Shown one piece after another: positions 1 through 9,091 of a stretch of DNA of 64,000 nt. The translations under genes and the position numbers were made by a program. The notes below the pieces were generated by a model that saw only the letters and a list, made by a program, of their open reading frames with translations, was not told the origin of the DNA and did not search any database. The first letter of the stretch is position 1. Each line of letters starts with the position of its first letter. The DNA comes from Phytopseudomonas straminea (GTDB taxonomy: Bacteria > Pseudomonadota > Gammaproteobacteria > Pseudomonadales > Pseudomonadaceae). Where the stretch lies: contig NZ_FOMO01000003.1 in NCBI RefSeq assembly GCF_900112645.1, positions 1 to 64,000 of the forward strand. Direction: 5' to 3'.

Positions 1-17
1 GCTCGCCAGAGTCGCAT

Positions 18-42
18 TCGCCTTGATGAAAACTCAAGGCGA
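18..42. other. Perfect hairpin near the left edge
   Basis: A perfect 9-bp inverted repeat (TCGCCTTGA at 18-26, TCAAGGCGA at 34-42) with a 7-base loop. No T-run follows on either strand, so it is not a convincing terminator. Bases 1-180 otherwise show no gene. Confidence 0.35.
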
Positions 43-180
43 GTACATCAGCAGAAGGACATAAAGGCATTGCCCTAAACCATAGAATCTCCTACAAGTA
101 CTCCGTTCACCGGCCGCTCGCGCCCCTTTGCAGTCCAAAGAGATGAATTCAAGCCAGAAAACACGGGTAGGCATCTAACA

Positions 181-204
181 GGATGCGCTGCCTTTGGCGC
201 ATCC
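181..204 (-). terminator. Hairpin after the lipoprotein gene
   Basis: An 8-bp inverted repeat (GGATGCGC at 181-188, GCGCATCC at 197-204) lies 12 bases past the stop codon of the minus-strand lipoprotein gene. Only a weak T-rich stretch follows in the minus direction, so a terminator role is probable but not certain. Confidence 0.45.
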
Positions 205-215
205 CTGCTCATTGT

Positions 216-887
216 TTAGTCGTTGCGTGCGCCGCCAAACGCGGCGCAGCCGCGCATCAGCTTGCCATTGAGGCGCAGTTGGGCGCTCATGTGTTGCACC
301 GCGCCGCTCATGCTGTCCACGCAGCGCTGCGGCGCCAGCCACAACTCCACACGCTCTCCGTTGGCTTCGCTGGTCAGGTTGATGCGCCCCTCGGGCAGCT
401 GTTCTTCCATATAAGGCAACGCAACAGGCTCGCGGTCCGGAGCGCTGAGTACCATGCCCTGGTTACTCACCGTCACGCTCCAGAACGGCTCCTGGCCGGC
501 GGCGCGCACCAGCGTGCGTTTGAAGTTCGGATCGTCGCAGCCATGGCCTTCGGGTTGCAGGCGGTACACGCGCCCGACCTGCATCGCACCATCGGCACCA
601 CTGATCGGCGTCGCGCCCATGCTGCCGCGCAGGTCGGCGAACAGCGCCGAGTGGCCATTGCCGAGCAGCTCGTTGGCATCCTGAATCAGCGTCGTGCTGC
701 CCTCGCTGATTGCGAAGCGGCGCGGGTCCTGGCATGGCTTGAGCCACAGCTGGCCGTTCTCGCGGGTCAGTTCGCCCTGCAGGCGCGTCTGGGCTTTTTC
801 CGCCTCGACGGGTTTGCTCTTGTACACCTGGCAACCGGCAAACAGGGGCAACAGGGTGAATACTAGGACTTTGCGGCTGATGTGCAT
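216..887 (-). CDS. Putative lipoprotein, COG3650-like
   Basis: The 223-residue product begins with a short basic region and a hydrophobic segment ending in a lipobox (FAGC, Cys19), so it should be a lipid-anchored envelope protein. The middle holds the motif GQEPFWSVTVS, which resembles the EPFW box of COG3650 proteins, a family of unknown function common in Pseudomonas. The open frame extends 60 codons further upstream, but the ATG at 887 is preferred because it places the lipobox at the right distance from the N terminus. The gene stands alone on the minus strand, and its function is not known. Confidence 0.75.
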   Translation of the reverse strand: MHISRKVLVFTLLPLFAGCQVYKSKPVEAEKAQTRLQGELTRENGQLWLKPCQDPRRFAISEGSTTLIQDANELLGNGHSALFADLRGSMGATPISGADGAMQVGRVYRLQPEGHGCDDPNFKRTLVRAAGQEPFWSVTVSNQGMVLSAPDREPVALPYMEEQLPEGRINLTSEANGERVELWLAPQRCVDSMSGAVQHMSAQLRLNGKLMRGCAAFGGARND

Positions 888-953
888 GGGGCTCTCCGTC
901 TGGCGAGCGGCCACGTTACCGAGGCCGCCGGGCAATCTCAAGGAGGGCCTGTA

Positions 954-1105
954 ATGATTCGCTGCAAGCGCGTGTAAGAGCCCTTTGAAGAGGCTGACGG
1001 CTACCGGGTACTGGTCGACCGGCTGTGGCCATGGGGCATGCCCAAGGATCAGCTGCATCATGACCAATGGCTGCGTGAAGTGGCGCCATGCGCGGCGAGA
1101 GCGGG
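954..1105 (+). pseudogene. Remnant of a DUF488 (YeaO-like) gene
   Basis: After a good ribosome-binding site (AAGGAGG, 941-947), the frame starting at 954 reads MIRCKRV, a TAA stop at 975-977, then [20 protein letters not shown] and further conserved residues ([17 protein letters not shown]). This is the well-conserved N terminus of DUF488/YeaO proteins, where a Tyr codon normally stands at the stop. Similarity ends near 1100, just before a REP-like sequence, and the remaining two thirds of the family (normally about 115-120 residues) is missing. The gene is therefore dead through both a nonsense mutation and a 3' truncation. Confidence 0.8.
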
Positions 1106-1118
1106 CGATTGCGAACCG

Positions 1119-1142
1119 GTGGGAGCGGCTCTAGCCGCGAGC
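1119..1142. repeat. REP-like palindrome
   Basis: GTGGGAGCGGCTCTAGCCGC followed by GAGC matches the style of Pseudomonas REP sequences (GTGGGAGCGG...CCGCGA). Only this single copy was noticed in the window. It sits where homology to the DUF488 gene is lost. Confidence 0.6.
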
Positions 1143-1259
1143 TCTTTATGCCCAGCCAGGAACAATCGAGACTAAAGCTTCTGCCACGAAACAGGCGGCT
1201 GCTTCTGCTTTATCGCAGTCGATTCATTTGCCACAAACTCTCAGAAACCCAAAGAATCG

Positions 1260-1574
1260 TTAACGAGTCTCGACGCCAATGGGGCGCATAAAGCTGCGCT
1301 CGTAGCTGAGGATGCAGCGGTTTTGCTGGGCGTAGGCGAAGGCGGCCAGGCACTCTTCATCCTGCATGGAACGCTCGCGATACTCCTCGTACGTCGCCAG
1401 GCTGGGAAAGCTGAACAGCGCCAGGGCGACGTTGTTGGCACCTTCGGACGGCAGGAAGTAGCCGTGGTGTTGGCCGCCGAACTTTTCCACCAACGGAATC
1501 CACAATTTGGCGTAGTGCTCGAACTCGGCCAACTGGTATGGGTCGATGATGTAGCGCAGGTAACAGGTGATCAT
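1260..1574 (-). CDS. NIPSNAP family protein
   Basis: A 104-residue single-domain protein opening with MITCYLRYIIDPYQLAEFEHY and continuing with WIPLVEKFGGQHHGYF, which are typical NIPSNAP (dimeric alpha-beta barrel) features. There is no signal peptide, so it should be cytoplasmic. The family is widespread in proteobacteria but no reaction is established. The ATG at 1574 is preceded by AAGGAGAAGACC, a strong ribosome-binding site. It is monocistronic, convergent with the DUF488 remnant. Confidence 0.85.
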   Translation of the reverse strand: MITCYLRYIIDPYQLAEFEHYAKLWIPLVEKFGGQHHGYFLPSEGANNVALALFSFPSLATYEEYRERSMQDEECLAAFAYAQQNRCILSYERSFMRPIGVETR

Positions 1575-1738
1575 GGTCTTCTCCTTGACGGAATGCCCAC
1601 TCTAGCAAAGCCGCGCTGCAAGCGCTTGTGCAACGAGATTGGGACCGCCGTGCGCCATTACCCCTAATCACGGCAGGTCGGACCCTGCCTCGGTGGCCGC
1701 TTTGCAAGCAGCTGCCTCATGCATCAGGACCCCTACGC

Positions 1739-2194
1739 ATGAAGAAAAAACTTCTTTTGCTCGCGACCACCAGCATGTTGCTGGCTGGCGCTTGGACGTT
1801 CGCGGCGTGGACTGCTGGCGAGCGCCTGCAGGCTACCTTGCAGCAAGCGGTGGAGCGTGCCAACCAGCGTGGTGATGCCAAGGTCGTGCTCACGCGCTAT
1901 GACCGTGCCTTGTTCGAAACGGCTGAAACAATCGTACAGGCGAGTCCCAGAGGCGCTCTGGCTACTCCCGCGGACAGAGACCTCATGGCAAAAGAGCTGA
2001 TTCGCTCCTGGCTCAAACCTCCCATGGCTGTTGGGCTCGCCTGGTTTGGGCGAGAAACGTTGGAAAGCAAGCTGAGGTTTGGCGCCGATAAGAAACTGTA
2101 CGTCAACGGACACCTGCTGCCAGAGGACGATGACGTGCGTGCAGTCATGTGGCTGATCGGGCTGTTGCCATCGGTAGATGTCGTGCAGAAGTGA
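1739..2194 (+). CDS. Small membrane-anchored protein, possibly shortened YdgA/DUF945
   Basis: The 151-residue product starts with MKKK and one hydrophobic segment (about residues 4-24), suggesting an inner-membrane anchor or uncleaved signal. Residues 25-50 (AWTAGERLQATLQQAVERAN) resemble the N terminus of YdgA/DUF945 proteins, and the C-terminal part (KLRFGADKKLYVNGHLLP) resembles that family's end, but the family is normally about 450-500 residues. The central region appears to be missing, so this is either an internally deleted YdgA relative or an independent small protein. The start was chosen at the ATG before the hydrophobic segment; the frame is open further upstream. Function unknown. 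Confidence 0.55.
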   Translation: MKKKLLLLATTSMLLAGAWTFAAWTAGERLQATLQQAVERANQRGDAKVVLTRYDRALFETAETIVQASPRGALATPADRDLMAKELIRSWLKPPMAVGLAWFGRETLESKLRFGADKKLYVNGHLLPEDDDVRAVMWLIGLLPSVDVVQK

Positions 2195-2211
2195 TCCAGG
2201 CTGGCCACAGC

Positions 2212-3087
2212 TCAGGCACTGAGCAGGCGTTCCAGTAGCCAGGCCGCGGCCGGGCCCAGTGTCCGGCCGCGGGACCAGACCACATCGACCGGTAGCTGCT
2301 TGGGCCAGCCGTTGACCTTCAGCTCATGCAGGCTGTCACCGCCGTGGCTCACCACCAGTTGGCGGGGCAAGGCGGCCCAGCCGAACCCCAGCACCGCCAT
2401 TTCCAGCAGTAACAGATAATCTGGCGCCGACCAGCAGCGGCCGCCGCTGCCCGGCAGGTCGTCCAGTTCGCCGTGGTGATCGGCCAGGCTGCTCAGGCGC
2501 AACACGCGCCAGTGTGCCAGGTCTTCCAGGCGTACGCGGGCCAGCTGGCTCAGTGGGTGCCCCTTGACCACGAACAGCCCGAAATCCGCCGCATCCGCCA
2601 GGCTGGCGTGGGCCAACTCGGGTGGGTAGACCGCCCGCGCGGCGAGCAGGCCCAGGTGCGCACGGCCCTGGCCGACCAGCTCCAGCACGTCGGCGTGCTC
2701 GGCGAAGAAACACTCGAATTCCAGGTCCGGATAGCGTTCATCGAGCTCCGCCAGGCGCGCCTGATAGCGGCTAGCCTGGTACGCATCGGACAGCACCAGG
2801 GTCAGCTTGGGCTCCAGACCCGAGGCGAGTTGGCTGGCCTGACGTTGCAGGCGGTCGGAGGCGGCCAGCACGTCCTCGACATGGCTCAGCAGGCTGCCAC
2901 CGGCTTCGGTCAGGGTCAGTTGGCGGGCACCGCGCTCGAACAGGGTGACATCCAGCTCCATTTCCAGCCGGGAGACCGCCTCGCTGATGGTCGACTGGCT
3001 TTTGCCCAGGCGCCGGGCGGCGGCGCTGAACGAGCCGGTCGCGGCGGCCTGTGCGAAGGCGTGGAGTGATTCGGGAGATAAGTTCAT
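2212..3087 (-). CDS. LysR family regulator, divergent from PACE efflux gene
   Basis: The 291-residue protein has an N-terminal winged HTH (FAQAAATGSFSAAARRLGKS, about residues 9-28, then QSTISEAVSRLE) and a substrate-binding domain of usual LysR length. The ATG at 3087 gives the standard start (MNLSPESLHAF); the frame runs on upstream without a family match. It is divergently arranged with the PACE transporter gene, 85 bp away, the common layout for regulators of PACE pumps, so it probably controls that gene and itself. The inducer cannot be read from sequence. Confidence 0.85.
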   Translation of the reverse strand: MNLSPESLHAFAQAAATGSFSAAARRLGKSQSTISEAVSRLEMELDVTLFERGARQLTLTEAGGSLLSHVEDVLAASDRLQRQASQLASGLEPKLTLVLSDAYQASRYQARLAELDERYPDLEFECFFAEHADVLELVGQGRAHLGLLAARAVYPPELAHASLADAADFGLFVVKGHPLSQLARVRLEDLAHWRVLRLSSLADHHGELDDLPGSGGRCWSAPDYLLLLEMAVLGFGWAALPRQLVVSHGGDSLHELKVNGWPKQLPVDVVWSRGRTLGPAAAWLLERLLSA

Positions 3088-3112
3088 ATCGGTTAGGCCG
3101 ATGGCAGTTAAC

Positions 3113-3141
3113 TTTGGTCTGGCAGTTTTGCCGATGATAAT
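3113..3141 (+). promoter_or_regulatory. Candidate sigma70 promoter of the PACE gene
   Basis: TTTGGT (3113-3118) and GATAAT (3136-3141) are spaced by 17 bp. The element lies in the short divergent region between the LysR regulator and the PACE gene; a GGCA/TGCC inverted repeat (3121-3132) falls in the spacer and could be part of a LysR site. Predicted from pattern only. Confidence 0.45.
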
Positions 3142-3172
3142 AGCGCCATCACCATCCCCTTGGGAGCCTGAC

Positions 3173-3637
3173 ATGAGTCAATCCAACGCCGTCGCGGTGC
3201 GCTCCATGAAAGAGCGCGTGCTGCACGCCACTCTATTCGAACTGATCGCGCTGTTTATCTGTGCACCCGTACTGGCCTGGGCGCTGGACAAACCGTTGGC
3301 GCATACCAGTGTGCTGACCCTGATGTTCTCGGCGGTAGCCATGCTGTGGAACATGATCTTCAACGTGCTGTTCGATGCAGCGCAGCGACGCATGGGCTTC
3401 AAGCGTGGGCTGTGGGCGCGAATTAGCCATTCCATGCTGTTCGAGGGCGGTCTGGTGCTGGTGCTGGTGCCGCTGGCGGCCTGGTGGCTGTCGGTCAGCC
3501 TGGTCACTGCTTTCCTGATGGATATCGGCCTGATCCTGTTCTTTCTGCCGTATGCCTTTCTCTACAACCTGGCCTACGACAAGCTGCGCGAACGCTATGT
3601 CGACCGCCGCCAGGCTCGCACCCTGGCATGCTCCTGA
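3173..3637 (+). CDS. PACE family multidrug efflux protein
   Basis: A 154-residue inner-membrane protein with four predicted helices arranged as two tandem bacterial transmembrane pair domains. It carries FELIALF near its N terminus, with Glu23 matching the acidic residue needed for proton coupling in AceI (Glu15). PACE pumps (AceI and relatives) export biocides such as chlorhexidine and, in some members, short-chain diamines. The second repeat shows the matching FEGGLVLVLVPLAAW stretch. The ATG at 3173 follows GGGAGCCTGAC. Family assignment is strong; substrate is not known, though the Puu putrescine operon 40 kb away makes polyamines one thing to consider. Confidence 0.88.
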   Translation: MSQSNAVAVRSMKERVLHATLFELIALFICAPVLAWALDKPLAHTSVLTLMFSAVAMLWNMIFNVLFDAAQRRMGFKRGLWARISHSMLFEGGLVLVLVPLAAWWLSVSLVTAFLMDIGLILFFLPYAFLYNLAYDKLRERYVDRRQARTLACS

Positions 3638-3732
3638 GACGCGAGCGCATGGAACCGTCAGGCCCGACCGACTTGTGGGCGCCTGGCGGCTCCCTCTAAG
3701 CTGCGCGGTTTTCAGGCACTCGAAGAGTCGGC

Positions 3733-4269
3733 ATGCCCACGCAAAGCATCATCGTTCCGCGCATCTCCAGCTTTCCCGGTCACGAGCGCAAGGCCCAGCA
3801 GATTCTGCGCTGGTTGGCCAAGCGCGATATCGTCGAGGCGCTGCCGACCACTTGTGGGCGCAGCGGCATGGCCTACGCGATCGCGCCGGGGGCGAGCAGG
3901 GTGGTGGAGTCTGCCGAGCGGCTGCCGTTCTGTCTGCCGATCAACGGATTGGAAGTCATCTACCGGCGCTGCATCTATACGCCCACCGACGATTTTCTGG
4001 AGGAAGCCGGTTGCCCCGAGTGCCGGCAGGAAATTGGCGAGGCGCTGTTCGAAAGCCTGGATGAATGGATGCCCGGCGAAACCGACAACTTCACCTGCCC
4101 ACTGTGTGGACATGAAGACGACATCAACGGCTTTCTGTTCCTGCAGCCCTGCGCGTTTTCCAACCTTGGCTTCATCTTCAATGGCTGGACGCAAGCGCGC
4201 TTCACGGCAGGCTTTCTCGAAGAGTTTGCCGAGCGACTGGGCTATCCGGTTGCGGTGGTTGAAGCGTGA
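3733..4269 (+). CDS. Conserved zinc-ribbon protein of unknown function
   Basis: The 178-residue protein has two Cys pairs (CPEC near residue 95 and CPLC near residue 117), which should form a zinc ribbon, and no signal peptide or membrane segment. The N-terminal SFPGHERKAQQILRWLAKRDIVEALPTTCGR looks like a compact alpha-beta region. Related Pseudomonas proteins have sometimes been labelled 'sugar ABC transporter ATPase', but no Walker motifs are visible here and that label should not be used. It lies just upstream of guaB, in the place where xseA is often found in pseudomonads. Confidence 0.7.
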   Translation: MPTQSIIVPRISSFPGHERKAQQILRWLAKRDIVEALPTTCGRSGMAYAIAPGASRVVESAERLPFCLPINGLEVIYRRCIYTPTDDFLEEAGCPECRQEIGEALFESLDEWMPGETDNFTCPLCGHEDDINGFLFLQPCAFSNLGFIFNGWTQARFTAGFLEEFAERLGYPVAVVEA

Positions 4270-4426
4270 AAGCGACGCGGACGCGACATCGATTGGGACG
4301 CCGCCGGGTAAAGGGGAGCTCTTCCTTGAGCCTGAGAGTATTCAGGCTGCACGAATGGGCTTCGGTTCCCCGTTCGCCGAGAATCATTTCCGTTAATCGC
4401 CGAACGGTCGATCATCATTCTTTACA

Positions 4427-5962
<1,536 letters not shown>

Positions 5963-5983
5963 TTCCCAGCATCATCTTTCAAC

Positions 5984-6003
5984 GGGGCTGTATCGACAGC
6001 CCC
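5984..6003 (+). terminator. Hairpin between guaB and guaA
   Basis: GGGGCTG (5984-5990) pairs with CAGCCCC (5997-6003) over a 6-base loop. Only scattered T residues follow (GCGTTGTTTC), so it may give partial termination or mRNA processing rather than full termination between the two genes. Confidence 0.5.
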
Positions 6004-6038
6004 GCGTTGTTTCTGCTTCCACTGACGAGAACAGAGTC

Positions 6039-7616
6039 ATGGCCCTCGACATTCACGCTCACCGTATCCTGATCCTCGACTTCGGTTCCCAGTACACCCA
6101 GCTGATCGCCCGCCGCGTGCGCGAGATCGGCGTGTTCTGCGAACTGCATCCCTGGGACATGTCCGACGAGGACATCCGTGCCTTCGCCCCGCGCGGCATC
6201 ATTCTCGCCGGCGGCCCGGAATCGGTTCACGAAGCCAACAGCCCGCGCGCGCGCCAGGCCGTGTTCGACCTCGGCGTACCGCTGCTGGGCATCTGCTACG
6301 GCATGCAGACCATGGCCGAGCAACTGGGCGGCAAGGTCGAAGGTTCCGATCTGCGCGAATTCGGTTATGCCCGCGTCGATGTGGTCGGCAAGAGCAAACT
6401 GCTCGACGGCATCGAAGACCATGTCGATGCCGACGGCGTGCTGGGCCTGGACGTGTGGATGAGCCACGGCGACAAGGTCACCCAACTGCCGGGCCAGTTC
6501 AACGTGCTGGCCAGCACCCCGAGCTGCCCGATCGCCGGCATGTTCGACGACGCCCGCGGTTACTACGGCGTGCAGTTCCACCCGGAAGTGACCCATACCA
6601 AGCAGGGCGGTCGCATCCTGTCGCGTTTCGTGGAAGAGATCTGCGGCTGCGAAGCCCTGTGGACGCCGTCCAACATTGTCGAAGACGCCATCGCCCAGGT
6701 GCGTGAGCAGGTCGGCGATGCCAACGTGCTGCTGGGCCTGTCCGGCGGTGTCGACAGCTCCGTGGTCGCCGCGCTGCTGCACAAGGCCATCGGCGATCAG
6801 CTGACCTGCGTATTCGTCGACAACGGCCTGCTGCGCCTACACGAAGGCGATCAGGTGATGGCCATGTTCAAGGAGAACATGGGCGTCAAGGTGATCCGCG
6901 CCGACGCCGAGAAGCAGTTCCTCGACAACCTGGCCGGCGAAGCCGACCCGGAGAAGAAGCGCAAGATCATCGGCCGCACCTTCATCGACGTGTTCGATGC
7001 CGAGGCCAGCAAGCTGCCGAACATCAAGTTCCTCGCCCAGGGCACCATCTACCCGGACGTGATCGAATCGGCTGGCGCCAAGAGTGGCAAGGCCCACGTG
7101 ATCAAGTCACACCACAACGTCGGCGGCCTGCCGGAGGAAATGAACCTCAAGCTGGTCGAGCCACTGCGTGAACTGTTCAAGGACGAAGTGCGCAAGATCG
7201 GCCTGGAACTGGGTCTGCCCTACGACATGGTCTACCGCCACCCATTCCCGGGCCCGGGGCTGGGCGTGCGCATCCTCGGCGAAGTGAAGAAGGAGTACGC
7301 CGACGTCCTGCGCCGCGCCGACCACATCTTCATCGAAGAGCTGCGCAAAGCCGACTGGTACCACAAGACCAGCCAAGCCTTCGTGGTATTCCAGCCGGTC
7401 AAATCGGTGGGCGTGGTCGGTGACGGCCGTCGCTACGCCTGGGTCGTCGCCCTGCGCGCCGTGGAAACCGTGGACTTCATGACCGCTCGCTGGGCGCACC
7501 TGCCCTACGAGCTGCTGGAAACCGTCAGCGGTCGGATCATCAACGAAATCGACGGCATCTCCCGCGTCACCTACGACGTATCGAGCAAGCCGCCAGCGAC
7601 CATCGAGTGGGAATGA
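6039..7616 (+). CDS. guaA: GMP synthase (glutamine-hydrolysing)
   Basis: Amidates XMP to GMP using glutamine and ATP. The 525-residue protein carries a class I glutamine amidotransferase domain first (GICYGMQ with Cys86, then FHPEVTHT with the catalytic His and Glu), an ATP pyrophosphatase domain with the PP-loop SGGVDSS at residues 235-241, and the C-terminal dimerisation domain ending in PPATIEWE. Length and motifs are those of a complete bacterial GuaA. It is the second gene of the guaBA unit and is followed by a strong terminator. Confidence 0.98.
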   Translation: MALDIHAHRILILDFGSQYTQLIARRVREIGVFCELHPWDMSDEDIRAFAPRGIILAGGPESVHEANSPRARQAVFDLGVPLLGICYGMQTMAEQLGGKVEGSDLREFGYARVDVVGKSKLLDGIEDHVDADGVLGLDVWMSHGDKVTQLPGQFNVLASTPSCPIAGMFDDARGYYGVQFHPEVTHTKQGGRILSRFVEEICGCEALWTPSNIVEDAIAQVREQVGDANVLLGLSGGVDSSVVAALLHKAIGDQLTCVFVDNGLLRLHEGDQVMAMFKENMGVKVIRADAEKQFLDNLAGEADPEKKRKIIGRTFIDVFDAEASKLPNIKFLAQGTIYPDVIESAGAKSGKAHVIKSHHNVGGLPEEMNLKLVEPLRELFKDEVRKIGLELGLPYDMVYRHPFPGPGLGVRILGEVKKEYADVLRRADHIFIEELRKADWYHKTSQAFVVFQPVKSVGVVGDGRRYAWVVALRAVETVDFMTARWAHLPYELLETVSGRIINEIDGISRVTYDVSSKPPATIEWE

Positions 7617-7655
7617 TCCCGCGTCCGGCGTAAGTCGGTAGTCAGTGGTCAGGAA

Positions 7656-7693
7656 AACCAAAAGCCCGCGTAATTGCGGGCTTTTGGTTTTTG
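7656..7693 (+). terminator. Intrinsic terminator after guaA
   Basis: A 14-bp stem (AACCAAAAGCCCGC at 7656-7669, GCGGGCTTTTGGTT at 7676-7689) with a 6-base loop and a following T run. It ends the guaBA transcript; the A-rich left arm could make it work in the minus direction too. The rest of 7690-7831 has no gene. Confidence 0.9.
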
Positions 7694-7831
7694 GGGGGGG
7701 CTGGCAAGTCCAGATAGCGTGCTGCATCGCCAAGCGTGGTAGGGGGCGTGAGCTACGGCAAGCCATCGCGATGATTGGCCAGTGCCTTGGAGGCATTGCA
7801 GAGAGAGCCTGTGGATACAGAGGATCAGGGC

Positions 7832-8554
7832 TCAGCTGTGTAGCGACATATAGGACAGCAAACGGTCGTTTTCCTTTTTCACCACGGCATAGCATTCGCA
7901 GCTCATTTGTTCGAGCTGCTTGCGGTTGAGCACCGTGATGTGGCCGCGGCTGTATTCGATCACGCCTTGGCGCTGCAGTTTGCCGGCGGCTTCGGTAACG
8001 CCTTCGCGGCGTACGCCGAGCATGTTGGCAATCAATTCCTGGGTCATGGTCAGTTGGTTACCGGGCAGGCGATCGAGTGACAACAACAGCCAGCGGCATA
8101 GCTGCTGGTCAATCGAATGATGGCGGTTACACACCGCGGTCTGCGACATCTGGGTGATCAGGGCCTGGGTGTAGCGCAGCATCAGCACCAGAAGCTCGCC
8201 ATGGCGATTGAATTCTTCCTTCAGGCGCGGTGCCAGCAGGCGATAGGCATAGCCACCACTTTGCACCACCGCACGGCTTGGGGTGCTCTCACCGCCCATG
8301 AATAGCGAGATGCCCACCAGCCCTTCGTTACCGACCACGGCAATTTCCCCGCAGGCACCATTTTCCATGACATTGAGCAGGGAGACGATGGAATCGGTGG
8401 GGAAATACACATGACGCACGGATTCCCCGGACTCATAGAGCACTTGCCCGAGCGGCAGGGAGACGTGCTCCAGGTGTGAAAAGAGCCTCTGCTGGACTTC
8501 GCCAGGCAAAGCAGCCAACAAGTGGTTCTGCTGCGGCATGTAGTCGTCGGGCAT
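7832..8554 (-). CDS. Crp/Fnr family transcription regulator
   Basis: The 240-residue protein has an N-terminal cyclic-nucleotide-type beta-roll (GQVLYESGESVRHVYFPTDS, about residues 33-52) and a C-terminal winged HTH (MTQELIANMLGVRREGVTEA). There is no N-terminal Cys cluster, so it is not an Fnr-type iron-sulfur sensor. The ATG at 8554 has a good ribosome-binding site (AAGGGA, 6 bases upstream); a TTG five codons earlier is less likely. It is the last gene of a minus-strand cluster ndvB, csbD-like, unknown gene, regulator, with gaps of only 16-25 bp, so it is probably cotranscribed with them. Its ligand is unknown. Confidence 0.85.
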   Translation of the reverse strand: MPDDYMPQQNHLLAALPGEVQQRLFSHLEHVSLPLGQVLYESGESVRHVYFPTDSIVSLLNVMENGACGEIAVVGNEGLVGISLFMGGESTPSRAVVQSGGYAYRLLAPRLKEEFNRHGELLVLMLRYTQALITQMSQTAVCNRHHSIDQQLCRWLLLSLDRLPGNQLTMTQELIANMLGVRREGVTEAAGKLQRQGVIEYSRGHITVLNRKQLEQMSCECYAVVKKENDRLLSYMSLHS

Positions 8555-8570
8555 GGAATCCCTTGGCAAT

Positions 8571-8834
8571 TTATTCTAATGAACCCTTCACTATACGCTT
8601 CGCAAACGCCTGGCTCGGTTCGTTGCCGCACATAGTCGTCCAGGTGCCTTGCCGCAGGCTGTCGATGCTGATCAGATCCTGGCCCCTGTCGAACAAGCGC
8701 TGATAACACTTGAGCTGGTTTGGTGAGGCGTGAATGTGGGTGATGGTCGCCGAGTCGTCCGGGCGGACGTCGCGACGAGTGACCCGGATGATGTTGCCCG
8801 AACTCTGTGCGACGACGAAGTAGGCAGCGAGCAT
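8571..8834 (-). CDS. Hypothetical small protein in the ndvB cluster
   Basis: I do not recognise this 87-residue protein. It starts MLAAYFVVAQSSGNIIRV and has no clear signal peptide or membrane helix. It has a strong ribosome-binding site (AGGAGATCGCC before the ATG at 8834) and sits between the CsbD-like gene and the Crp/Fnr gene with gaps of 25 and 16 bp, which argues that it is a real gene of the same operon. The middle (ATITHIHASPNQLKCYQRLFD) is polar and probably globular. Confidence 0.65.
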   Translation of the reverse strand: MLAAYFVVAQSSGNIIRVTRRDVRPDDSATITHIHASPNQLKCYQRLFDRGQDLISIDSLRQGTWTTMCGNEPSQAFAKRIVKGSLE

Positions 8835-8859
8835 GGCGATCTCCTGGGCAGGTTGCCGG

Positions 8860-9075
8860 TCAGGTAGTGCGGTGCCGCTCGAAGAAACTCACGACCTGCT
8901 TGCGTGCTTCATCGTGCGTCATGTCGCAGCGGCTGTGGACCAGCGTGGTGAGCTTGTCCAGATCGCCGCCAGACTTGAGCAGTTCGTTGCGCGTGAGTTC
9001 GTGCCAGATGATATGCGCCGGCCCTACCAACCGCTTCCATTTCCCTTCGATGATCGTGCTCAATGGTCTGTCCAT
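8860..9075 (-). CDS. CsbD-like stress protein
   Basis: A 71-residue hydrophilic protein opening MDRPLSTIIEGKWKRLVGPA and containing HDEARKQVVSFF. The IIEGKWK start, a central GGDLDKLTTLV stretch and the closing DEARKQV match the CsbD family, small proteins induced by general stress in many bacteria, whose biochemical role is unknown. It lies 16 bp downstream of the giant glucan synthase gene, with a GAGGAACGACC ribosome-binding site, so expression with that gene is likely. Confidence 0.7.
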   Translation of the reverse strand: MDRPLSTIIEGKWKRLVGPAHIIWHELTRNELLKSGGDLDKLTTLVHSRCDMTHDEARKQVVSFFERHRTT

Positions 9076-9091
9076 GGTCGTTCCTCGTGCC

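Noticed and set aside
4291..4350. CTGAGA-containing hairpin upstream of guaB, considered as a TPP riboswitch
   Set aside because: The remaining conserved TPP elements are absent and guaB is not a thiamine gene.
7645..7929. Plus-strand 94-codon frame after guaA
   Set aside because: It overlaps the guaA terminator and the Crp/Fnr gene, and has no ribosome-binding site or family match.
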